Assembly (NCBI GenBank): GCA_977006965.1
Contig: OZ345382.1
Span: forward strand, 1,054,001-1,118,000
Source: Phymatolithon calcareum
Taxonomy: Eukaryota; Rhodophyta; Florideophyceae; Hapalidiales
Direction of reading: 5' to 3'
Length of the DNA stretch: 64,000 nt
The first letter of the stretch is position 1, and every line of letters begins with the position of its first letter. Position numbers and translations under genes: made by a program. This document shows, piece by piece, positions 53,706 to 64,000 of this stretch. Below the pieces are notes generated by a model. That model had not been told where the DNA came from and searched no databases. It worked only from the letters and a program-made list of their open reading frames with translations.

Positions 53706-54421
53706 CTAGCTCAAAGTAGTACTATGCTTGTGGTGGATTGCAGAAAAGTGGCCACGAGAACAATTATGGCAGCCTGGATCGTTGAGCGTGCGGTCACACG
53801 TGTAACACTTTAAGTCCAAGAGACTCTCTTTGGCCTTCTCAACACTCTTCTTGTGCTTGCCACCGAAGCAGTGGTCGAGGAAATGTTTCTTGAGAATGAC
53901 CCTCTTGCAGGGCACGCAGTACTCCCACTTAGGAGTCTTTTTGATCACACGGCAGAACGCGATGACAGTAGCGGTGATGGTGCGAGTCGGGCGATCTGGG
54001 GCCGGAATTTCTTGTACGGCGGTGATGAGATCCGGAGTGCTGCTGCTGGAGTTTGTGTCAGCAGCAGAGCTTGAGACGCGAGGAAGATCCCAGCCAGAGC
54101 AGATGAGGGGATTGCGAAGAGTAGGGCCGGGTGCGAAACGAAACACAAGAACGAACACCGGACCAGAGACCAGAGCGTTGAAAGGAGACTGACCGTAGTC
54201 AGGGATGAGGCGAGTCTCGGCCGGAGCACTAACCACACGGGTGTAGTGAATAGAAGTACTTGGTGGAGAGGACGGTGACGAAAGAGACTCACGAAGAGGG
54301 GACAAGGACACAAAGTCTGACTGATTTGCCACTGTTCAATTTCAAAAAGAAATAGAACTCCAATATTAGATTCAGCAATAACCGGAAAGGTGAACTTCAC
54401 AAAGACCAGAAAGAACTTACT
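53706..54421 (-). CDS. Zinc-finger protein with intron-split start codon
   Basis: The exon 2 frame (54331-53706) has no internal ATG. A donor CACAA|GTAAGT at 54421/54420 and an acceptor GAACAG|TGGCA at 54332/54331 define an 89-nt intron, and splicing joins A to TG to make ATG GCA AAT CAG, giving 208 residues. After a Ser/Pro-rich N-terminal half, CVPCKRVILKKHFLDHCFGG plus KHKKSVEK is a matrin/U1-type C-x2-C-x11-H-x5-H finger, usually an RNA or DNA binder. A second pair CYTCDRTLNDPGCHNC (C-x2-C-x8-C-x2-C) resembles a zinc ribbon. Role unknown. It sits among transposon debris and could belong to a mobile element. Confidence 0.62.
54332..54420 (-). other. 89-nt intron splitting the start codon
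   Basis: GTAAGT donor, TTGAACAG acceptor with a modest pyrimidine tract. The exon before it is 5' untranslated in this model: in the same frame it is open back to a TAA near 54583 but holds no ATG. Confidence 0.6.
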
Positions 54422-54679
54422 TGTGATCCTTGGTTTCGAAATTTCCTTGAATTCCGAAATGTCAGTAAAAATCAGAAACTTAGAATAGAAACTTGTTGCC
54501 AACTCGCGAAAGTGTCCCCACTCGGCTGAGTAATGATTGCTGTTGAGAAACTGTTTGGTAGTTTCTCTTTTACTGCTTGCTTAAATTTTTCTACTCGTGC
54601 AGACCTACTGTCCGCTTCTATACTACTTTAAACACTATCATACTGAGAAGCAAAACCTATCTAAAAGCTTCCCCAGATG

Positions 54680-54755
54680 TTTCTAGTAACATCGAAAAGG
54701 TTCTAGAAACCGCTATGTAAAAACTCTAGAAGGCACTAAGTAAATTCTAGAAACT
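54680..54755. promoter_or_regulatory. Cluster of TTCnnGAA (heat-shock-element-like) words
   Basis: TTCTAGAA occurs at 54701-54708 and 54745-54752, with near matches TTCTAGTA (54681-54688) and CTCTAGAA (54724-54731). They lie about 280 bp upstream of the zinc-finger gene's first exon. TTC-nn-GAA is the unit recognised by heat-shock factors; function here is inferred only. Confidence 0.4.
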
Positions 54756-55237
54756 ACAGGAATAATCCTTCTGCTCTATTTGGACAGGATCAGCCTTCAA
54801 GGATCGAGATATTGATCTATTTAACTAGTTTAAACTATAGTCCAGTAGTATCCTAACAACTGTACAAATTGATCTCAAGTACTCTGCATACTGTATTAGA
54901 GTTGTGTACTAGAGTGTAAACAATGTGGTGTTATGTACACTTCTTATTTAAGTACAATTGTTATAGACAATCCAAACTGATAGTATTATCATAGTATAAA
55001 AGTATAAAGGATATTAAAAGTATGCTTTGCACATGTCCTGTATTCGGAAAGTGTGAGATACGAAAGATACATGGAAGTAAAGAAAATATAATATTGGGAT
55101 CCGTAACTGTTCATATCACGAGATAAACACGAGCTTCTGTTTAAAAGAAACTCCATATGTACATACAGATATTAGAAATACAATAATAGGGTTTTAGACT
55201 AACAACCGATAGTTAGAGAGAAGAAACTATTCAAATT
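54756..55237. other. AT-rich non-coding
   Basis: No gene. It separates transposon debris from the WD40 relic; a boundary or LTR could not be fixed. Confidence 0.45.
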
Positions 55238-55249
55238 TTGAATAACAAT

Positions 55250-56089
55250 TCCGCACCGGTGGTGGACGTTGCGTTAAACCCTGACGGTCTTCGAATTGCG
55301 TCTGCGTCGCAAGATGGAACGGTACGTTTGTGGGACTCTCGTACGGGCAATAAGATTGGTGGCCCAATGGAAGGGCACACGGGTACAGTGTATTCCGTTT
55401 CGTTCAGTCACGACGGGCGACAGGTGGTTTCCGGTTCTAGTGACAAAACTGTTCGAGTGTGGGACGCGGCGACGTTTACTCAAATTGGGGACGCTTTTCA
55501 AAGTCATAGAGATGAGGTAGCATGTGTTTCGTTCAGCTCGGATGGTCAACGGATCTTTTCGGGATCCTATGACGACACTGTTTGCATTTGGGACGTCGAA
55601 TCAGGTATGCAAATCGGAGATGCCTTGAAAGGGCACGAGTCATCTGTTGATGCGGTATCTGAAAGCGGCGACGGGTCGCACGTTGTGCCCCGAGACCGTG
55701 ATGGCGTAGTCATCATTTGGAATCGAGACACGCGAAATTTTGTTTGGAAATCGGGCCAAGGATCGGGTGATTCTCAAGATTAAACGACATGTGAGCATGG
55801 CAGGGACATTAAATATGACTTGACGGACAAGAAAGCGGAGAAGATTATCCGGAGTTGTGGACAGCAAACGCCGCATGTATGACCGGATTCTTTCCCCGCA
55901 TATATGTCAGAACCATACGTCCGCGATTACTCGGTTTACGCGAACGTACCCGCAGAAGACACTCTGCTTAGGAATTTCCCGTTCACTGCTCCTTCCTGCT
56001 GGCAATACACTGAAGCAAGTAAAGTGTTTGTTGGTAGACTGCATAGTGGTGCAGTCGCTATATGTCATTTAATGGTGAAAGATGAATAA
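55250..56089 (+). pseudogene. WD40-repeat relic, likely 3' half of the NB-ARC gene
   Basis: WD40 propellers sense ligands or assemble oligomers in STAND proteins. Four repeats are readable to 55783: VVDVALNPDGLRIASASQDG-TVRLWD, TVYSVSFSHDGRQVVSGSSD-KTVRVWD, VACVSFSSDGQRIFSGSYDD-TVCIWD and a worn fourth ending VVIIWN. There is no ATG before the first repeat, so the 5' end is lost. After 55783 the frame breaks. A segment at 55904-56089 (MSEPYVRDYSVYANVPAEDT ... VFVGRLHSGAVAICHLMV) looks like the end of a last repeat and the gene's C-terminus. AATAAATAAA at 56085-56094 could be its poly(A) signal. Same strand as 44427-45980. Confidence 0.78.
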
Positions 56090-56094
56090 ATAAA

Positions 56095-59000
56095 GACTGC
56101 AGCACCTCCGTTTCGCATCGCCGCTAGGCGTAAAAATATCGTTTGTCTCCTCTCATCCGTGAACGGGTTCCAACGCTCTAATGATTTTCAACTCAAGCAT
56201 AGCACTACAGTAGTTTGACGCAGAAGAAACACAACTTCTGTGAAGCGGTTCCCCTTGTTGGGCGCGCTGCACAGCCTCATATATACAGCTTCTGTCGCAC
56301 TGCTATCCATGTCGTGCCCGCCTCAGTCTCCTGCGCAGGCGATTATTTTGCGCCCATTCAATAAGAAACACAACAAGCCTGTGTCAACCAAGTCCGGAGC
56401 ACCGCAACTCATCATGCTGGTGCCACGCAATGCCAAATGCCTCGCCAACTTTCCGACGGGCGGAAGTCATGCATGAGGCCTTAATTTGCGTGGCAAATGA
56501 GCCATGTCAAAAATTAACGTACATTCCACCACCTGAGGCTCATCGACCGGAACGGCTGTGCTCTTCTCGCCACCGGCTGCACCCTCTCCGTCCCTACCAT
56601 CGCAACAGCCTCCGCCAAACTTCCACGACCACCTCCCGTCGCGCATCCATACTCAGCTTGAACTTCTTCTCTGTCTTGGTCGCCTCGTATGCTACTGTGG
56701 CCGTCCACAACCCTGCCCGCGGTGAACAAAGTGCTACGATGGCGCGGTCCAAATCGAATCGACCGCCGCTTCATTTCACCACGCCAGCGCACTGAAAATG
56801 TTGGCGCCAAGTGCCCGTCATATCCAACGCTCGCCCCAACCCCAGCGTGTCCACAACACGCCCACCCTTGCTACTGCCTCACGGCTGCGCAACTGCGTGT
56901 AATCCGGCGGTGTTGTTCTTCCGATGCAGTGACGTCATGGCATGCGCACAAGTTGCGCTGGTGTCAGTAGAAGCGTTGGGGATCGACTTGACAACACTGC
57001 GGTTGAGGTTGACTGACGCGCAAACGGTGTGACAACCGAAGCGACGTAATCGTTAATCGAGCAACTGATTTACGCGGCTTGAGAGACACACGGCTTATTG
57101 AATGACAGTTCGATCGTAAGAGGACACAAAACTTGTTTTCTGGATCACCTAGAATTCAAATTTGAATCCAATATACTTTCAAAGAAACTACATTGCCTTC
57201 CTCTTCCCAATGTTGTAAAGTTTACAGCATGTGCAGTCTTGACCTGAGCTTGACGACGGAGTTTTTCCGATACATTGGGACGTTTTGATAGTCGCGAACA
57301 ACCGGAAAACCACCACCACCATTGTCGATGATAGCAACTCTTGCTATCCTGGAAAATGAAGTACGGAGGGGAAGATCGGGACGTTCGACGAAATGTATCC
57401 GTGGACAGAGCCAGAACTCATCCTAAATGGTTCCCAACCCGGGTCATCCCTTTGAAGGATGGCGGCTGAAGATTGGCCGCGTAGAGATTTAGTTGTTAAG
57501 CTCCCCGAAGCTCTGCACTTTGTGCGGCTTAGAGCTGTTGTGACATCAAATACCACTCGTATCTGTTAAAGTCTACTGTAGCCGTAAGGATGGGGAGTTG
57601 CTATAGGACAACTCCGAAACCTGCATTAAAGAAGAAGAAGAAGAAGAACTGAGAACAGCATATTATGTACCATACAGAATTCTCAAGAAGAGAAAAACAT
57701 AGCTGGGAATGGTATCACACACAATCAGCTCTTAGAAAGTTTCTACACCAGTCCTCGGCAGACTGAGCCTTACATCACTGCCAGCCTGTACTTTACATAA
57801 GTACATCAGATGCATGTCGCGTGAACTGCAGATTGCAAACTTCGTGGGTGCTCGCAATCCAAACGTCCTTGTAATCGACCGCGACGTCCATGTCTCAATG
57901 CAGAGACGCATAGGTCTCGGAGAGCCAGAGACGGACGGGTAGCCGCAGTAGCAACTGGGACTGTAGTGCGCGCCACCGGGGTAGCTGCGGACGAAGCGCC
58001 GACGCACAACGTTGTCGCCGCACCTTGGGCTATCGTGTTAGCGTTGCACGTTATCCCAGGACGCCATCGAGCGCTATCGCGCAAAGCTAGCCAAACGAAA
58101 AGCTCGAGCTATGTCGGTGCCGGACGTGGAAGCGCGTAAGGTCTCTGAAGCTCGGGGTGAAGCGCCAGGAAGTCGAACAGCAATGGCCGCCTGCATGAAC
58201 GCATTTACGGTTCAACTATCGACACTACTTCTCGACATGACTGAATATGCGCTGCGGCGGTTTGGCTTCTGCTTCTCCGTTGTCAGTGAGGTCGTGGAGA
58301 CTCAACTGCAAACGATTTATGAACCCTTGCAAAATGCCAATGTGATTTAGAATCTCGTTTCGCACGGTGCTGTCGCGTCTCAACTGTTATGTGGCCGGGC
58401 AAGAAGGCCTCGATTCTTGGGTTTGCGATGCGCGCAACGTGATCTCAACGCGTGATCGGAAGGCTGTACTCTCTCGCTGTGCGACACACTTGTCGGCTCG
58501 GGGTGGAAGAGCGCAATCTGTTCGTGCTATTTCAATGTTCTTGTGATTGCACGTTCAGAGAGACCATTTTCGAGGCGTTCCGAATAATCGACTTGGCACA
58601 CCAAATGCATGCGAAAGGGATATTCGTTCTAAGCCTGAGTAGAAAGCGAATTGGGCGAAACTGCTCTGTCTTCTCGATGTGCTGGTTGAAAGGTAAGGTT
58701 ATGGAAACTGCGCACGGAATCTCTCATGACCAATGTGCCGATTGACACGTTTGAATCGTGGTGACGAATCGAGTGCACCGTCCGAAACAACAGCGCTAGG
58801 GCACGATTCTTAGGCTCTAAACTTGCTTCGGGGGTTGGAAAGACTTCCGTGCCGTACTGGAATAGAAGCAGCGCTTTTCATTTCTTGTGATACACCTTAT
58901 TGGCTTTGTGGGATGTAGAATGGCAGAGCAAGAAGCGGAAAAAAGCTACAAACTCTACATTCAAGGCACAGCGGCGGATTATTGCCCTCTGGACAGACGC

Positions 59001-59272
59001 ACCGCTTAGACGTCGGGACTAAGCATAAATTCGTCATGCGGAATATATTTGTTCTCCGGTTAGACGCGTTCCGAGCAAATTCCTCTCGACTGCAAAGCTT
59101 GCCTTATATGAAGTCCAGAACACAGAAAAGTCTGCTCGGAATAATAGCTAGAAAGGAATGCTGTTAGCCGTCAAGCAATCCTCGGCGGAGACAAAAAGGC
59201 GTTCCGAAATATTGAACAGACTTTAGCGGTTTTGCGTGCGATGGACCGCAGATGACGATCTCGCTGGTTCAC
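56095..59272. other. Intergenic, no gene recognised
   Basis: Frames such as 56240-56476, 58111-58350 and 58452-58745 are short and unassigned. A GAA microsatellite lies at about 57631-57649. Confidence 0.45.
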
Positions 59273-60267
59273 TCACTCCCTTCTCCGATAGCATGAATAG
59301 CGGTTAGATACACTTTGTACTCCACCTCCCACTGCTAGCGATGGGTCGATCGACGTCCTCCTGGAAAACAAGGAACGCAGAAGAACGATTTCATCGAATA
59401 TGTTAGCAATTGCCATCGGACACGACAGCAGCAGAATTGCTATCAAAGTGAAAAAGTTTTTCTTTTCAAAGCTTAGGCGTTCCAAACCAGCAATAAAACA
59501 CAAAATCGCAAGGCGATGAAAAGCAGGGGCGTCACACAGAGCGGAGGCCGACAAACAAGAACTTATAGACGACAGATGGTTGGTAACATACCGAATGGTG
59601 CCGTCATCAGAGCCACTGGCATAGCTTTCTCCATCCGGAACAAATCTGACGACCCACACAGGTCCATGATGACCGCGATTGGACTCTGCATCCTTCAGTT
59701 TATCGTGGGACACGACTTTGTATCATCGCACGGTGAGATCATGACCGCCGGTGACAACCATGTCCATTTTTGGATACCTAAAACTGGCACTTTCGGTCTC
59801 TCTGGGAACTGGGAGTCTCATAACCCTTTCCGTAATGCCAAGCGAGACACTGGCATCGTCAGCCGCCACGGTTAGATACTGGCCGTCCATGGACAGTTCG
59901 GAGGACTTTGCCACGGCTCCTAACGGTAGCTTCTTTTCAAGCTTTCCACTGCGCACGTCCCAAACAGATACAACCTGCTCATCGGTAGGCGAAGAAGTTG
60001 CCGAGATAAAACGTTGCTACTGCCTCCAGCGTATCGCGCAACCTTGACGGAAGTTTTCTTGTTCCCGTCCGACCGCGAAAGCAAGGCAATAGGGGACGTG
60101 TCACCGGAAGCCACATCATAGATGCGAATGTCCGGGGTATTGCCTGCCGTAAGCAAACGGGATCCATCCGGGGAAAATGAAGTCGAATTACAAATGTGCG
60201 GCTGAGTGAGAACGGCTTTGCAAAACTCCGGTGACAGTGTCCGACAGATGGGCGGTGAAATAGGCAT
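59273..60267 (-). pseudogene. STRAP-like WD40 protein, 5' truncated and broken
   Basis: STRAP is a WD40 adaptor in SMN-complex and receptor-kinase signalling. The relic starts near 60240 with LTQPHICNSTSFSPDGSRLL and IRIYDVASGD, matching the middle of STRAP; about 110 N-terminal residues are missing. A two-base insertion near 60000 shifts the frame before SVWDVRSGKLEKKLPLG. A TGA at 59723-59725 follows GGHDLTVR. The frame then continues as [20 protein letters not shown] and [20 protein letters not shown], a clear match to the STRAP sequence around [27 protein letters not shown] donor at 59591 and CCAG acceptor at 59361 suggest a former 231-nt intron. The last exon ([12 protein letters not shown]) is weakly supported. 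Confidence 0.75.
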
Positions 60268-61522
60268 CAGCAGTGGCTGCTAGCGAAGCGTCAGATGATA
60301 TGCAGGCGTGTTGCGTTTCGCCCTTATTTGCAGATTGTACACCGTAGAAGTGCTGCTAACTTTATTTTAGTACTACCATTCTCCTCGACTTATAGGGCTT
60401 GTAACCTGCAAGAACCAAAACCCTTGCCTATTCATACAACCGGCGTCATTCATCAGAGGATTTCTCACGAGCAGGAGTTGGTGCCCACGACATACTTCAG
60501 TGCTTCGCTGTCCCACGTGCTCGGACTGGAGGGTGGTTCCCAACTCGCACCTTCATTCAGATAACCGCAGTTCTGCACAACAATTAAAACACATGGCGAG
60601 TCTTGATCATTCCTCACCACTTGACGTCTTCGTTCTGATGCTCCAAGGTCGCCGTCCCGATACTATCTCATCAGAAAGGAACCTTCATGAGTTGGAGTCG
60701 CGCGCTGCTCAACGAGGCGTTCCATACGGGGCCTTTATGCCCCACAAAACTTCCAATCTAGTACCCCGATACTACGTCCCGAAGCATACGCGCGGCGTCC
60801 AAGCACGCTGCTATCATGAACGTGCGGGCAGGCGTCGGAGGCGAGTATTGCAACTCGACTATGCCACGATAGTGACCGGGGCACAAAAGCGGCATCTGTC
60901 TTACCGATGGGTTCATTGCGCCCCACATTCTTCGTGGGGTTCAACGTTCGCGATCGACAGAGCGCGTTAGATCCGACAACTGATATGTCTTGTATTCGTG
61001 TACCGCTGTCTACTCCATTGATTCAAGTGCTACAGTATAATACAATTAGGATCTTTGATCCAAAGACCTCACGACTTCCGATCATGCATCCTAAACACTT
61101 CTCTACAATATCAGCTCACTCGTTGAGCTGAGCACCATAATTGCTGAACAGCATGACACCGGCACGGCAATAGGCAACAGCAATGGTTCAGATCTGGGAG
61201 AGTGACTCGTACGGAGGCCTCGGCTGGAATTTTGTCTTTCAAAATATGGGCAAAAAGTGTACCACTGCGAGGTTTTTGAGTCTATAGGGTCCCCAATATC
61301 ATTCTAAATGCGCATCGGAGCAGCTCTTGCACAAGAGTGGTAGCTTGGCTCCTAATCAGCGATAAATAACTATCCCTTGCTTTGGCAAGGGCGACAACGC
61401 GCTTTAGTTCTCGCGTGGAGTTATACTCGGTAAGAAGCTTCAATTGCAGCCCATAGTTCTCACGAGTTATCTCATATTCCACTTGATGCTGAATCCGTTG
61501 GGCTCATCAAAAGCTCGTTCTG
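60268..61522. other. Intergenic, one orphan ORF
   Basis: An ATG frame of about 125 codons ending at 60970 (MASLDHSSPLDVFVLMLQ...) is Arg-rich and has no match I can name. It is left as possible but unsupported. Confidence 0.4.
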
Positions 61523-61579
61523 TACAGTGGGCCCATGATTCATGGGTCCACTGTAGACCTTCATTGGCCATGAAGGTCT
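61523..61579. repeat. Two abutting hairpins
   Basis: First hairpin at 61523-61555: TACAGTGGGCCCATG paired with CATGGGTCCACTGTA, one G-T type mismatch, 3-nt loop. Second at 61555-61579: AGACCTTCAT paired with ATGAAGGTCT, 5-nt loop. They touch with no spacer, like 1046-1144. Confidence 0.85.
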
Positions 61580-61914
61580 TTCTCTGCTGTCTTCTCTTCC
61601 AGCGCTGGGGGATATGTGATATTTTATTTTAAAAGCTCCCAGTACCCGAACTTGAGTAACAGGGCAGCTTCTCACTATCTTCTGTGACGGTCGTGCTCCA
61701 CTCTCATAGTTTCTGTGTGACGAACACCATCAATTGATGAGCGATTTAAAAACTCAAAAAAACTATAAGACGAAGGCGAAACAGCTCGCTCACGCCATGT
61801 TCTTAAACCCGGGCTTTTATTCCGTGCAAGGAGTACCGCAACTACTACCTCATAAGCGCTGCATTCTGTGCTACAATTTAGAATATTATGTCCAATCACA
61901 AGAATCAGACCTGC

Positions 61915-62258
61915 CGTGCACGGATGCACCTTGGTTTCTTGCTGTAGAGATGCGTGAGCTCGCGAGTTGGAAGGTGCTATGATCTTGAGCTCGGGATCTT
62001 CCGATACATTTGATTTAGGTTCAGTGTTGGTCGCCCCTGGACCGGCTCTTGTGGCGGTTACTGCTGGCTACGAGTTAGGTATGACATTGTCCAGGACATT
62101 CGTTGAAACGGATGGTCGTGCGACCGAACGGTGCTGCGGTCAAATCGTATTTTAAACGTGGTTCATTGTGTGCCTTTGCTCTTCGAGGAGTGGGACATTT
62201 GTCTTCGTCCCTGCTTCGATTGTTTGATAAACGTTCTTCTGCGTTCCTTGAAATTGTA
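61915..62258. repeat. Dispersed repeat, copy 2
   Basis: Aligns in direct orientation with 28720-29062. One frame reads KRMVVRPNGAAVKSYFKRGS and LLRLFDKRSSAFLEIVE. The surrounding bases differ between the two copies, so the homologous block has real ends. Identity of the repeat is unknown. Confidence 0.8.
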
Positions 62259-64000
62259 GAAAACAATCCTTTGGGTTACAGACTGCTTCGAAAATGTTTC
62301 AATTAGCCTATAAGTGAACTGGCACCTGGCGTTTTCTAGAATTGGAGAGCTCCATAGAGAAATTTACCAATGCTTGTTGACCAGTGCAGACAAATCGTGT
62401 ACTGGCGGTAGTAGATGGACAGTGAATATCAGCTTGGTCATCGTACATAAAAGGGCTAGGGACAGCTCAAAATATGAAGAGAGAATAAAGGATAGTGGTC
62501 AGTCAATAGCTTAAAGAAGAAAGAAGATTACTCTACACTGAAAAAGGACGTAAATAGGGTAACGCATAGAGTAGGATACTGAACGAACGAAACGATTCAC
62601 AAACTGCTCTCTGCTTCCACTGGCTTCGACGGTCACTATGAGCTAGCTAACACCTCGAACAAGTACTATGAAGCGAATGGATTCGTTTCAGGTATTTCGA
62701 GACAGAGCGTACCGTTTCGACTCCTATTGTATGACAATTCTCCAATTTAGAGTATCAGAAGCTGTATTCCACCGTTTAACCGCAGCAGAAGATTATGTCG
62801 CGTTAGTTGCACAGATCCCTTTCTGTACAATCATTTGGCGAGCACTATTCTCATCAGAGCAATCGGGGAAAAGTTATATAAGAAACGTTTAAGATTATAA
62901 ACTCAATGCACCGTGGTCTGAGGGCACGTGGTCAGACAGGCGTCAAGTTGATTGTTCAAGTGATAGCCGACACGATGGCTCCATCGCACGACCGGAATTC
63001 GTTAAACAGAAACTTTGGCGACATCGCATTCACGACGTCCAACGGTCTAATTCTCGAGAATCTGCGAGTCGTGTCGCCCTAGAGTTTCCGCCACCGTCCG
63101 GCCTCTCTTGGGAGTCTCATACCGTAGAAGAAACGCTCGGTGGAGAACCGGATTCCCGTGGATGTAGGCCTGCGATAGCTGGACTTGTGAGGAAAAGAGA
63201 CTGCGAAGCGTTGGTGAGTGAGTGGCCAACAAGTTCCGCCAGTTGGAAAGTTCTCCTGTCAAACTCCCGTAGGAGACCGAGTAGACCCGCGTAAAACACT
63301 GGGAAGCCGGACATTCGCGGGTGCCAAAAACTCCCTGCGCAGTTCGCCGTCTTACGCATTACCACCTTTCAGTGCATGGCCGCTCAAACACGCTCACCTT
63401 ATTTTGAAAACCTCTGCAAGATTGAGAAGCGAGCGCTGGAGAGTGATGTTTCCTCGGCGCAGGGCTTTTCGTTGAGGTCGCGGCGTGAGGGGTTCGGGAG
63501 TTGTTACGCTGCGCCAGTGGGGCTGTCGTTTATGCCTTCTGTCATTCGTCGCGTGGCGCCACCTGGCGCCATGATCGCGTCAAGCACATCCACAAGATGT
63601 CTACGGTCTAGACATTGACCGCCTAAAGCCAGTGCCCGGCGCCACCAGTTGAGAGGCTGAGGCAGTGTCTAGCGATTTTGATCGGTGCCGGATTTGCCGT
63701 CGCGAATGCCCGCCTCTCGACTGCTACCAGATGTGGCGCCATGACCAAAGTTGGACGTAACAATCAATGAGGCAGTTCATCGGCAATCGTGCTACGATGG
63801 TGTGCATGCCGGTATCATCTAAGACCTATAAGAGGTGCGCCGAGCGGCAACACCACAGCCGTCGACTGTCGCGTCTGTGAGAAGAGTCATATCCCTCGTC
63901 CACCATTCAATCTAAAAGATCTGCTTATCCTTCCTCTTTTCGTCCAACTGGATGGTGGACGCGAAAACAAAACAACGTCGTTGCCCCACTTTAGAAGAAT
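62259..64000. other. Intergenic, no gene recognised
   Basis: No recognisable coding sequence. GGCGCC words recur between about 63555 and 63740, including TGGCGCCACCTGGCGCCA at about 63554-63571, an 18-nt near-palindromic double GGCGCC. Confidence 0.45.

Noticed and set aside
55238-55249. Start of an independent WD40 gene at 55238
   Set aside because: The codon is TTG and no ATG precedes the first repeat; the block is 5' truncated.
60594-60970. 125-codon plus-strand frame as a real gene
   Set aside because: Arg-rich C-terminus, no recognised domain, no flanking signals; kept only as an orphan ORF remark.
1-64000. tRNA or rRNA genes
   Set aside because: Candidate B-box-like words (for example near 53110 and 14530) lack a matching A box and cloverleaf; the only tRNA-like sequence is the retrotransposon primer site.

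Overview
The window is nuclear eukaryotic DNA with few genes and many transposon remains. Three splice-consistent introns (GT..AG), C2H2, ARID and SAP30 chromatin or transcription domains, LTR retrotransposons of the Ty1/copia order, a Tc1-type DNA transposon, a LINE endonuclease remnant and a broken NB-ARC plus WD40 STAND gene all point to a eukaryote. Short or absent introns and copia elements filling the intergenic space would suit a red alga (florideophyte type), but nothing here proves the lineage; that is an inference of modest strength.

Layout. 1-7645: one good gene, a four-finger C2H2 protein on the minus strand with one intron (3442-4354), in otherwise non-coding DNA that carries several short near-perfect hairpins. 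7646-9133: a decayed Tc1-like transposon with long inverted repeats. 9134-21467: no convincing intact gene, but three stretches of decayed, unidentified coding sequence (11052-13010 plus, 13987-17476 minus, 17991-19269 plus). 21468-21773: a histone H3-like relic. 22492-27941: a complete but mutated copia element (family A, minus strand), with both LTRs, the target duplication AATAT and a primer site matching the anticodon arm of initiator tRNA-Met. 28018-31760: a convergent pair of choloylglycine-hydrolase-family genes, one intact and secreted (30170-31474), the other a truncated relic, with a dispersed repeat beside the relic that recurs at 61.9 kb. 33143-34354: an ARID protein with a SAP30-like Sin3-binding C-terminus. 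36924-37785: a LINE endonuclease relic split by a repeat-rich insert. 38326-43395: an intact, apparently recent copia element (family C) with identical 136-bp LTRs, the target duplication ACTGC and a single long gag-pol frame, inserted into an older inverted-repeat element.

43749-56089 is the most informative region. A BED/hAT-like ORF is followed by an NB-ARC (STAND, NLR-like) gene whose P-loop carries a stop codon. Its NB-ARC part ends at about 45980, and a WD40 block with a plausible C-terminus resumes at 55250-56089. Between them lie a third copia lineage (family B, minus strand) and, nested inside it, a second family A element (plus strand). A deletion removed the left end of the nested element together with the middle of its host. 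A small zinc-finger gene (53706-54421) with an intron that appears to split its ATG also lies in this interval. The last 8 kb hold a STRAP-like WD40 relic, tandem hairpins and the second copy of the dispersed repeat.

No new operon-like or defence-like system could be demonstrated. The points most worth following up are the disrupted NB-ARC/WD40 locus, the half-tRNA priming site, the split start codon, the ARID-SAP30 fusion, the inverted-repeat element used as a retrotransposon target, and the population of near-perfect hairpins.
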